Source of the DNA: Jonesia quinghaiensis DSM 15701
Lineage (GTDB): Bacteria > Actinomycetota > Actinomycetes > Actinomycetales > Cellulomonadaceae
DNA length: 64,000 nucleotides
Direction of reading: 5' to 3'
Assembly: GCF_000423205.1 (NCBI RefSeq)
Contig: NZ_AUHN01000011.1
Location: 62,001-126,000 of the forward strand
A model generated the notes under the pieces. The model did no database searches. It worked only from the letters and a program-made list of their open reading frames with translations, and was not told the DNA's origin. Shown here in pieces: positions 53,876 to 62,237 of this stretch. How positions within the stretch are numbered: the first letter of the stretch is position 1; each line of letters starts with the position of its first letter. Position numbers and translations under genes: made by a program.

Positions 53876-55999
53876 CTATTCCAGCGCCGTATCAATGTGT
53901 TTCCACAGGTCTTGGGCGGTGGTCTGCGCGAACAGCACACTGATGTGCTGTTCGTCGCGGTAGACCACGACGTTACCGATAACTGCAGGGCAGCGTGTGT
54001 CGTCGCAGAACCAGTTGAGGGTGTCAACGAACGTGACTCCATCAACGTGGGTGGCGGGTTCTCGTTGGTAATCCACTGGAGCCGCGTCCACGCGGGGTCT
54101 GGCGCAAAGGTGTGGGGCATCGGGGTGGGTAATGAGGCATTCCGTGGTGCCTTCGCTGGGCAACATGAGAGGGTTGTCTCCAATGACAACAACAGGTAGC
54201 CCCGCGGCGGTGAGTTGTGTCCACACGTCAACGAATCCTTGCTCAGGGGTTGGCAGGTCTGTGCCTTCTACCCAGGGCACGGCGGTGCGGTTTGATGTGA
54301 CCACGAGGTCGTAATCACCTGACGTCAACGCGTCGAGGGTTTTCGCGTTTGCCGTGAGGCAAGGGCCGCCACGGTCAGCATCTGACATGCGTTGCGCCGT
54401 GGACAACGGGCAACTCGAATGGAAGAACGTGTCAATGCGCACGCCCTGGGTGGCTGCGATCTCCTCAAAGGCGGGCAGGTACTGCTCGGAGTGGGAGTCG
54501 CCAGCTAACGCAATCACCACATCGGCATTTGGGTCACCAAAGGTGCAGGTTGGGGTGAATGGGTCGGCCATGTTCGATTTGCACCGCCCCTCCGCGCCTG
54601 TGGGCAGGTCGTTTCGCACCACAGCTGGTTGGGGCACCAACATAGTGGAATCAACAGCGTATTCAGCGACCCCGCTGGTGGCATAAGCATGGTGACCAAT
54701 CTCGCCGATGTGTTCCGTGAGCAGGGCGTTAATTTCCGCATCGTGCCGGGTACTTTCCTGCTCGGCAAGGTAGGCAGGCAGCCATGCGCACCCCGCAACG
54801 AGCACCGATGCGCCCAGCCCGAGCAGCAGAATACGCCGGGCGTTGCTCACGGTAACTCTGATGCGGGCAAGTGGCTGATCAACCAGGTGATACAGCAGTA
54901 CAGCCCCCACAACCGCAGCAATAAGCCCCACAATGCGTGTCACCCACGTGACGTTGCTGGTGAGCAGCGGCAGCAGCACAAGAATTGGCCAGTGCGTGAG
55001 GTACAGGGTGTAAGAGATGTTGCCGGTGTGTTGAACGGGGCGGGCACCAAGTGCCCGGTCAAGCCATCCGCCCGGCAGCCACGGGCCAGCGTAAATGACC
55101 AATGCGGTCGCTATCACGGGCAGGAGCGCACCGGTTCCGGGGAAGTTGTGAACATCGGTGACCACCACGGCAACGCCGATGCCCACCCACCCTGCGGCGG
55201 CAAGTACTGGTCGCAGCCGACTGGCGGGTGGCATCGGCGGTAGAAGAACGATGAGCGCACCAACACACAGCTCCCAAAACCGGGAGGTCAGGGTGAAGTA
55301 TGCGCTGGGGTCTCCCGCACCAACGTGGGTTTGTGAATGCCACAGGGATGCGATTGCCCCGGTAGTGAGGACACAGGCAATGAGTGTGGTGCGGTTCCAT
55401 CGGGTTACTCGCGCTATCAGCGCGAGGAGGATCAACACTAGTGGAGTGACAATGTAGAACTGTTCTTCAACGGACAGCGACCAAAAGTGTCGGAACAATG
55501 ATTCTGGTGAGTCTTGCGCAAGGTAGTCCACAGAGTCGCGGGCTAGTAGCAGGTTTTGCAGGTAAATGATGGAGGCAATGCCTTCACGGGCTGCCCCTGG
55601 CCAACGGTTCACTGGCACCACTACGAAAAGTGCAGCCACAACGGCGAGGATCACCAGGTAGGCGGATGGCAGGATTCGTTTCACGCGGCGCGCGTAAAAC
55701 TGTGTCAGCCCGATGCTTTGACCTGCGGCTACGCGGCGAATCAGGTGTCCGCCAACTAAGAAGCCTGAGATGACGAAAAAGATGTCAACTCCAACAAAAC
55801 CCGCCGGAACCACTGACGGCCAAAAGTGGTACACCACAACGGCTGTAACGGCGATGGCGCGTAGGGCTTGAATGTCGCGGCGCATCGGAGTGCTTGTAGC
55901 AGGGGCTCGTGTTGGAGCGGACGGTTCGTGTGCGAGGTCTTGCACTGGGTTGAGCGGCGAGGGGGCATCGCCGGGTACACGGGGTTGACTTATCACCAC
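53876..55999 (-). CDS. Acyltransferase-3 membrane protein with C-terminal SGNH hydrolase domain
   Basis: The 707-residue protein has an N-terminal acyltransferase-3 domain with about 10 to 11 helices. It carries the H-bearing ALRAIAVTAVVVYHFWP and GVDIFFVISGFLVGG. A periplasm-side SGNH domain from about residue 480 contains GDSHSEQYLPAF, with the catalytic Asp/His in RDEQHIS near the end. Such fusions O-acetylate surface sugars, lipids or peptidoglycan in the OafA/OatA manner. The start is GTG 55999. Target unknown. Confidence 0.88.
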   Translation of the reverse strand: MVISQPRVPGDAPSPLNPVQDLAHEPSAPTRAPATSTPMRRDIQALRAIAVTAVVVYHFWPSVVPAGFVGVDIFFVISGFLVGGHLIRRVAAGQSIGLTQFYARRVKRILPSAYLVILAVVAALFVVVPVNRWPGAAREGIASIIYLQNLLLARDSVDYLAQDSPESLFRHFWSLSVEEQFYIVTPLVLILLALIARVTRWNRTTLIACVLTTGAIASLWHSQTHVGAGDPSAYFTLTSRFWELCVGALIVLLPPMPPASRLRPVLAAAGWVGIGVAVVVTDVHNFPGTGALLPVIATALVIYAGPWLPGGWLDRALGARPVQHTGNISYTLYLTHWPILVLLPLLTSNVTWVTRIVGLIAAVVGAVLLYHLVDQPLARIRVTVSNARRILLLGLGASVLVAGCAWLPAYLAEQESTRHDAEINALLTEHIGEIGHHAYATSGVAEYAVDSTMLVPQPAVVRNDLPTGAEGRCKSNMADPFTPTCTFGDPNADVVIALAGDSHSEQYLPAFEEIAATQGVRIDTFFHSSCPLSTAQRMSDADRGGPCLTANAKTLDALTSGDYDLVVTSNRTAVPWVEGTDLPTPEQGFVDVWTQLTAAGLPVVVIGDNPLMLPSEGTTECLITHPDAPHLCARPRVDAAPVDYQREPATHVDGVTFVDTLNWFCDDTRCPAVIGNVVVYRDEQHISVLFAQTTAQDLWKHIDTALE

Positions 56000-56189
56000 A
56001 TGGAAACGATATCGGCACTGTGGTGCGATTTCTTGTGTTTCACATTTTTGGAGGATATCTTCACTGATTCATCAGAGAGTGTCCCAGTTGAGAAACCGCA
56101 TATTATTCGCGGATATTATTGTGTGAACCCAGTTCGTAACCCGCTGCAGCCAATTCATACGTGCGTGATCACTCAGGAAAAGAGCACCC

Positions 56190-56657
56190 ATGAGCATTCT
56201 CCCCCGCCTTGCTATTTCCGGCGCGGTAACACTTGGTGCCACCCTCACGCTCAGCGCATGCAGCAGCGGCCCGCACTACAGCGAAACCCTGACCTCAGCA
56301 GCGGCGGAACATGTGGCAGCGCAAAGCGAAGGTTCGCAAACCCCATTAACCTTCCCTCACGGTGAAGGGACAGGCGCACCAATTCCTGACTGGACGTCAC
56401 TCCTCGTTGTGTGCCCCTACGCAGATACCAGCAACGTCGAAGAGCCCTACGCATCGGCATTATCCACCGTTGACACCGCGAGAACAGATGCCTACCAGTG
56501 GCTCGTCTTCACCGATGAAACTGACGCTGAACTCATCATTGTGAAACGTGTCGATATAGACCTGTGCGAAAACTCAGACGCCATCCCTATATACACCCCC
56601 GACACCACAATGACCGCAGAACACCTGGGCAACATGTGGATTATGCGGCGCGCGTGA
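56190..56657 (+). CDS. Small putative lipoprotein
   Basis: The 155-residue protein has a lipobox ending TLSAC (Cys24). The soluble domain contains two cysteines (VVCPY and DLCEN) that may be bridged. A short strand pattern includes YQWLVFTDE and ELIIVKRVD. No family is recognised. ATG 56190 is preceded by AAAGAGCACCC. The end overlaps the convergent RlmC gene by 17 bp. Confidence 0.6.
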   Translation: MSILPRLAISGAVTLGATLTLSACSSGPHYSETLTSAAAEHVAAQSEGSQTPLTFPHGEGTGAPIPDWTSLLVVCPYADTSNVEEPYASALSTVDTARTDAYQWLVFTDETDAELIIVKRVDIDLCENSDAIPIYTPDTTMTAEHLGNMWIMRRA

Positions 56658-57783
56658 GGAGCACAATCACCTCGTAATGCGTGGTGTGAGGGAACATGTC
56701 GAGCAGACGCGCCTTCCTCGCCACAAAACCAGGCATGTCCGCGAGGTCTCGCGCCAACGAGCGGGCGTTACAGCTGGAATACACCACTGTGTCCACATCG
56801 CTGGCGTCAAGCCATTGGGCAAGTTCCGCACCAATCCCACGGCGCGGAGGGTTCACAATCACTAGATCAGGCCCACCGTCAGCAACACGCGGACTGTTCC
56901 CCACTGAAAACGACGTCGCATCAAGAGCATCAAACACCGCATGAGCAATGCCCAACTCCGTAGCGGTGGTGCGCGCCGACTCAATTGCCTCAGCGCTAAT
57001 CTCCACACCCGTCACCCGCTGCACCGACGGCGCCACGTGTAAGGCGAAACCACCCACCCCACAAAACAAATCCCACACATGGTTGGGGCGAGCATCGGCA
57101 ACCCACTGGCGGGCCTGCGCATAGAGGTCAGCAGCCACGTGAGTATTGGTTTGGAAAAAACTTTGCGGCCGCAAATGCAAAGGAATGTCCCCTAAACGCA
57201 TGGTGAGGGTGCGTTGCTCGGTGAGCACGATTTCCTTATCGCCCTCCAAAATCGCCTTGTGCTCAGGCTGCACATTCACACTAACCACCTGCACCTGCGG
57301 GTGCGCCGCCAACCAAGCTGGCAAATGCTTCACGATGCGCGACACAGGTTCCTGCGAGCGCGACACCAACCGCACCATGTACTGGCCGTCTGGCGATTCT
57401 GTGACCAGCACATATTTGAGTTCACCGCGGCGTTCCCGCACGGAATACGGTTCGATGCGCGCGGTGATGATGAAGTCACGCACAGCATCGAGAATGGCGT
57501 GCATGCCTGGGGTGTATAGCGGGCAATCACGCAGGTCAACGCCGTGGAAACTGGTATCAAGGATGCCCAGAATGGGGTCGTGAGCGGTGCCAGATACCGC
57601 CATTTTCGCTTTATTGCGGAACGCACCTTCAGGACTTGGGGTGGGTGGCAGCCACTCAATACTTGGGTGATCGGCAAGGAGTGCCTGCACATCCGCGGAT
57701 TTATCAGCGAGTTGCTGTTCGTAAGGGACCGCCAAGAGGGTGCAGGAACGGCAACGGTCGGCGTCGAAGTGGTGGCACTGCAT
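56641..57783 (-). CDS. rlmC: 23S rRNA (uracil-C5)-methyltransferase RlmC-like
   Basis: The 380-residue protein opens MQCHHFDADRCRSC, the Fe-S cluster site typical of RlmC (RumB). It then has the SAM-binding FCGVGGFALHVAP and the catalytic-Cys loop VVYSSCNARSLARDL. It methylates C5 of a 23S rRNA uracil (U747 in E. coli). The start ATG 57783 has GGAG upstream. The longer reading to 57852 adds residues not typical of the family. The gene stands alone. Confidence 0.88.
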   Translation of the reverse strand: MQCHHFDADRCRSCTLLAVPYEQQLADKSADVQALLADHPSIEWLPPTPSPEGAFRNKAKMAVSGTAHDPILGILDTSFHGVDLRDCPLYTPGMHAILDAVRDFIITARIEPYSVRERRGELKYVLVTESPDGQYMVRLVSRSQEPVSRIVKHLPAWLAAHPQVQVVSVNVQPEHKAILEGDKEIVLTEQRTLTMRLGDIPLHLRPQSFFQTNTHVAADLYAQARQWVADARPNHVWDLFCGVGGFALHVAPSVQRVTGVEISAEAIESARTTATELGIAHAVFDALDATSFSVGNSPRVADGGPDLVIVNPPRRGIGAELAQWLDASDVDTVVYSSCNARSLARDLADMPGFVARKARLLDMFPHTTHYEVIVLLTRAA

Positions 57784-57888
57784 CTTTCCATTGTCTCCTG
57801 CGTCCACTTCTTTTCCCACGAGTTCAGCGCCCCGCATCATCACATAATCCACACCACAGAACTCCTCAACAACCCGTAGACTATTGAC

Positions 57889-58635
57889 GTGTCGTACCGG
57901 ACAATTGCCGCCATCTTGGCCTGCATCAGTGTCATAGCGGGATGCTCATCTCCTGCCCCAGCGCCAACAACTGCAGAACCCACCAGCGTCCCAGAACCCC
58001 ACGAAAGCGAGTTCCCCTCTCACTGGGACGAGGAACCAGATATGCCGATCACTGCGGACAGCGATCTCACCCCACAGGAACTCACCGCCGCACTCCGGGT
58101 CCAGGCAACAGCACAACAACACCCCGAACACTGCACACCCGAGGAAGTCTCCATTGAATTGCAGGCAATCGATGCCGCCTTGGGGCACCGATTCGGTTCA
58201 TTAACTGTCACCAACACCTCGACTACGCCCTGCACAGTTCAGGGGTATCCAGGGTTTGGTGCGAGAGGCGAATGGGGCAACACATTCCTGCTCGTAGCAG
58301 AGCAGGAGAACATCAACGGCAGCCCCACTGATGGACCACCACCTGCTGCGGGTCCAGATAACGCGGCTGACCAGCCACTCATTACCCTGTCACCGGGGGA
58401 CTCAGCCTACGCCGATGTCGAATGGTCTGGTGAACTAGGTGGTGCAGCAAGTGAGCCAATCTCCTTATTCATCATTCAGTTAGTTGATGGCGAGACCCCG
58501 TATGCCCTACCAGTTATTTCGCAATATTCGGAGCGCGCCGCGGAACACCCTTCTGTGAACGGTGTCATGGAACCCAACACTGGGCTAGACATTTCTTTCT
58601 CGACAACTGTGAGCATTGGTCGTTTTCAGCAATAA
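57889..58635 (+). CDS. DUF4232 lipoprotein
   Basis: The 248-residue protein starts at GTG 57889 and has a lipobox VIAGC (Cys19). A Pro/Thr/Glu linker precedes a beta-sandwich domain with LTVTNTSTTPCTVQGYPGFG, the DUF4232 hallmark common in actinobacterial exported proteins. The two cysteines near residues 85 and 113 may pair. Ligand and role unknown. It lies upstream of, and convergent with, the large membrane protein gene at 58733. Confidence 0.75.
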   Translation: MSYRTIAAILACISVIAGCSSPAPAPTTAEPTSVPEPHESEFPSHWDEEPDMPITADSDLTPQELTAALRVQATAQQHPEHCTPEEVSIELQAIDAALGHRFGSLTVTNTSTTPCTVQGYPGFGARGEWGNTFLLVAEQENINGSPTDGPPPAAGPDNAADQPLITLSPGDSAYADVEWSGELGGAASEPISLFIIQLVDGETPYALPVISQYSERAAEHPSVNGVMEPNTGLDISFSTTVSIGRFQQ

Positions 58636-58732
58636 CTGTGGCGGTCTGCTGAGCAGGCACGAAAAAGGTGATGGGGCCACGTCATCCGTAACCCCACCAC
58701 CTCGGTGTTGCACTCATACTGCTACAAGCAGA

Positions 58733-61700
58733 TTACCTAACCCACCCGGAGTGTTGTTTGTTCAGCTTCGACGTATCAACGGTGAGGGTGTCACCGTCAA
58801 TGGTGATGGGAAGCCCCAGAAGATCTGAATACTGGTTCCCGTCATGCTCAAAGAACGGCGTGATTCGCCTGTCCCCGTAGTCATACCATTTGTCGTACCC
58901 CTTGAGAGTCACCGAGTAATCCATCCTGATGACACCATCAGCGAAGTACACCGACAGCGGGCCGGAAAGACCTGCAGGGTCGGGCTGCGTCTTTGCCCAC
59001 AGGTTCTCTTGATTGTCATTGCTCACAATGAGTACTGGCTCAGTTTCCCAGCGGCGCTTTATACCCTTCATCCCATCCCAGTACCTGTCTTCCCAACTAA
59101 CAATCTCGCATCCCTCAACCACAATGGTTTTAGGTGCGACACAGGCACTGAGAAGTGGCTCAACCTGAGCGATAGCTTCCTCAACTACCGCTTGCGTGTA
59201 ACCACGGCTGAAAGTAACAACAGGAGCATCTGGGATCATGTTCACTCTAGTGTTAACCGCTTTTGGGGTCACAGTAATAGTGACGTCTTCCCCGTAGCTG
59301 ATGTACTTCGACCCCTCTGGGGCACTGAACGTGTAAGTACCAGGAAGAACACCGAGGTAGCCCTCAGACTTTTCCATCTCCTGCGGTGTAATCCAGTTCG
59401 GGTCAACATTGAGCGGTAGTTGTTCATCAGATGAATACAACGACGGAATGGTGACGTCAACTCCGTTGACGGCTAGTGACTCTGGCGCTTGGAACACAAA
59501 GAGGTGCTGATCCATGCCTTGGGAGATACGCCAGTCGTCAAAGATCACTGCTTGACGGCCATCTTTAACCATCGTGAAAACAATGGTGTGGTTCTTTCCA
59601 TTTTGTTTGAGTTTCGCAGTTACTTCCGCTGACTTGCCGATAGTTTTAACGGAGTCGATGCTGTACTCCGTTGGGCGGTCTTCAGCAGCTGCGTAAACCT
59701 CATCAATGAGCAAAGCTCTGCCATCATTTGTGACGTTGGCGTCTAGCAATTCCAACGCTGCTGAGGCTTTGCCCTCAACAATGGCATCCAAGTACGCTTC
59801 AACCTTTTTTTGAGGGCCGTACTGGTTTTCCGCCAAATAGTTGCGAGCAAAAACACCGGAAACAATCAACACAGTTAACGCTGCGGTAGTGATTCCAACA
59901 ATCGCCCACACCTTTTTAGCCTGCGGACTCATTGGTGTACCAGCAGGCACGCCCCCATATAGCTGCACACCTGAAGGTGTTTGCGCCGGTCCCCCTGCCA
60001 TTGGTGCACCAACTGGCATTGCTTGGGTTTGCGATGGAACTGGTTGGGTATACGCCGCCGGTGCTGGTGGGGCGGGTGGTGCAGGCGGCGCATTCACCGT
60101 GTGCGGTTCTGGCTGCGTTGTTTGCACAGCTGAGTCTTGCGGCACCACTTCAGCCGGTTGCGCCGGTGCTTCTACAGACGCCACTGCCTGCGTTTGCGGC
60201 GCGGGCGCCGATGCTGGTGTCGGTGCTGGCGCGGGTGCAGCGCCGGACATTGCTAATGCAACGGTTTGAGGGCTGTTCACCCGCCACAACAAGACGCGTG
60301 CAAGCCCCGCTGGTAGGACCCGCAACACTTGTGGCGCCACGAAACGCGCGCACAACTCAACAATCAAACCGAGAACTGCTAGAACCAAAAATGTCCACGG
60401 CGCTGGCGCAAAGCCACCGGATTGTTCACCCATGCCAGTTGTTGCAGACGAGTTAGAAACCGTTCCGATAGCAAGCAGCCCTAATCCGCCGATTGCGTAC
60501 ACGGCTGGCAAAATAGCCCACTGCCCGTTGGGTGCAGTTCCAAAGCCCCACGTTGCACGCCACCGCACACCGGCTATGAACAATGCAGCCAGAACCACAA
60601 TCGGCAATACGATACGCACCACCAGTGGCAGTTCGGACGAAAACATCATCAACGAAGAAGCGCCGCTTGAGTCCCCAAATGTGGAGCTGTACACACCGGA
60701 GATTTCAACCGCTGACAGCGATCCCACAGCCAATGCGTTTGCTGCAACTAACGGCAGAGCAAGAGGGAAGCCCAGTAACAATGCCACTCGTGCATCGTCA
60801 GCTTCGACGAGCATCGTTATGTATGTCACTGTCCCCAACAACAAGGCCAGTCCCCCCAAGTGCGCCACGGCAACGCGGCTTCCTTGGCGCCACATCAGCG
60901 GGATATTCGGGACTCCCGGGTAGCCGAGACTGCGGTAGGTGGCAGCGAAAATGACAATCGCTGACAGCAAGACGCCCCACACGGACAATGCCCGCATGGA
61001 GAACCCGCCACTATCAGGATCGCCCACATAGAAGGGGACAACTGCAGTCAGAAGAGTAACAATCACGGCAAATCCACCACCAGCAACGGATGCCACGATC
61101 GCTCGGGTGGCACCGTGTGGGAGCGCTAGACCGCCTGTGATTTTCCGCCCAAACAGCATTAATGCGGCAATGGCCGCGATGGGTATCACAACAGGGAAAA
61201 AGAAAATCGAGGCAGAAACCTCGTAACTGCTGGAGTCGAACGCCGATTTAATCTCCCCTCCCCCGCTGAGCGGGCTGAGGAATCCCATTCCAACCAAGTG
61301 AATAATGGCGGCATACCATGAACCGGAAACGCTCTCGCCCATGGTCAAGGCATTGTTATCGGCGGAAAGTCCCATGAGGAGGAGCAGAACAGCGACAATC
61401 GATGCCGCGAAGGCGCCCGCCAAAGCAAGCGCTCCGTACAGACCCCCTGCTATCCAGTGTGCTGGTGGCATCGTTTGCGCGTATTGTGCCGCCGATGCTT
61501 GTGGCTGAGGAGCAGGGCCAGCTGGCGTTGGTGCTGCGGCCTGGACCGGGGCAGGTGCAGGTGCAGGTGTCGGAGCAGGTGGGGCAGGAGCCTCCGCAAC
61601 AGGTGGCGCAGGGGGTGCCGGTGGGGCAGGTGGAGCCGGGGCATCCGCGACGGGTGGTGCTGGCGGTGCTGGCGCATCGGCGGATGGAGCAGCGGGTGCC

Positions 61701-61831
61701 GCAGGAGACGCAACGCTTTCTTGACCTGCAGTGACAGGTGGAGCGGGTGGGGGTGGCGGCGCCTGCTGGTGCCCAGCGGCGTCGCTCTCCTGTGGCTGTG
61801 ACGCCTCAGGAGAGTCGCTTTGGTTTGTCAT
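58733..61831 (-). CDS. Very large multi-domain membrane protein with Pro/Ala linkers (TcaA-like outer region)
   Basis: The 1,032-residue protein has a Pro/Ala-rich start (1-120), a block of several membrane helices (about 130-530) and a second Pro/Ala-rich linker (about 545-635). A single helix follows near 650-670, then an extracytoplasmic region. That region has NTF2/TcaA-like repeats, including KVEAYLDAIVEGKASAALELL and VIFDDWRISQG. The end reads LPITIDGDTLTVDTSKLNKQ. The start ATG 61831 is preceded by AAGGACTC. A paralogue lies upstream at 62238, so it is tandemly duplicated. The TcaA relation is tentative. Confidence 0.72.
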   Translation of the reverse strand: MTNQSDSPEASQPQESDAAGHQQAPPPPPAPPVTAGQESVASPAAPAAPSADAPAPPAPPVADAPAPPAPPAPPAPPVAEAPAPPAPTPAPAPAPVQAAAPTPAGPAPQPQASAAQYAQTMPPAHWIAGGLYGALALAGAFAASIVAVLLLLMGLSADNNALTMGESVSGSWYAAIIHLVGMGFLSPLSGGGEIKSAFDSSSYEVSASIFFFPVVIPIAAIAALMLFGRKITGGLALPHGATRAIVASVAGGGFAVIVTLLTAVVPFYVGDPDSGGFSMRALSVWGVLLSAIVIFAATYRSLGYPGVPNIPLMWRQGSRVAVAHLGGLALLLGTVTYITMLVEADDARVALLLGFPLALPLVAANALAVGSLSAVEISGVYSSTFGDSSGASSLMMFSSELPLVVRIVLPIVVLAALFIAGVRWRATWGFGTAPNGQWAILPAVYAIGGLGLLAIGTVSNSSATTGMGEQSGGFAPAPWTFLVLAVLGLIVELCARFVAPQVLRVLPAGLARVLLWRVNSPQTVALAMSGAAPAPAPTPASAPAPQTQAVASVEAPAQPAEVVPQDSAVQTTQPEPHTVNAPPAPPAPPAPAAYTQPVPSQTQAMPVGAPMAGGPAQTPSGVQLYGGVPAGTPMSPQAKKVWAIVGITTAALTVLIVSGVFARNYLAENQYGPQKKVEAYLDAIVEGKASAALELLDANVTNDGRALLIDEVYAAAEDRPTEYSIDSVKTIGKSAEVTAKLKQNGKNHTIVFTMVKDGRQAVIFDDWRISQGMDQHLFVFQAPESLAVNGVDVTIPSLYSSDEQLPLNVDPNWITPQEMEKSEGYLGVLPGTYTFSAPEGSKYISYGEDVTITVTPKAVNTRVNMIPDAPVVTFSRGYTQAVVEEAIAQVEPLLSACVAPKTIVVEGCEIVSWEDRYWDGMKGIKRRWETEPVLIVSNDNQENLWAKTQPDPAGLSGPLSVYFADGVIRMDYSVTLKGYDKWYDYGDRRITPFFEHDGNQYSDLLGLPITIDGDTLTVDTSKLNKQHSGWVR

Positions 61832-62237
61832 TATGTGAGTCCTTGTTCAGTGATTAATGTTCGCTGTGAACTCACTGAAGGTAGCAATCAGCCCGGAAAC
61901 ACGCCAAAGCTTTAGGCTTGCATGTGGAGAACTCCCCACTCATTTCTTACTCCCGCCCACCCCACTTTTTCCGTCCCCCACGCCGTTGGCATCGTGCAAA
62001 ATTGACACGAGTTCGTGGTTCCACCAGCGAGTTCGTGGTTGGGAACCACGAACCCACGACCTTCAGGACGATCTCGCTGCGAAACCACGAAGTCACCGCG
62101 AGATCACCTCCATCTCGGAGGGACTTCGCGGTGACTCCATGGTGACTTCTCAGCGGCACAATGGTTCAGCGCCTCGTCGGTGTCGACGTTGCTTCGGCGG
62201 CGAACCATGAGCGCCTGGGCGCGGACTTACCGGCGCA
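61832..62237. other. 406-bp spacer with dense inverted repeats between the two large membrane protein genes
   Basis: No gene is supported. A perfect hairpin (GTTCGTGGTT 62031-62040 with AACCACGAAC 62044-62053) has an extra direct copy of the first arm at 62011-62020. Longer inverted repeats are AGTCACCGCGA (62091-62101) with TCGCGGTGACT (62126-62136), and GATCTCG (62070) with CGAGATC (62099). The stretch is probably a palindromic element acting as a terminator for the upstream paralogue. The part near 61832-61860 holds the promoter end of the 1,032-residue gene. Confidence 0.6.

Noticed and set aside
61402-61801. Arg/Trp- or His-rich frames over the Pro/Ala linker of the giant protein
   Set aside because: They are by-products of repetitive Pro/Ala codons read in other frames.
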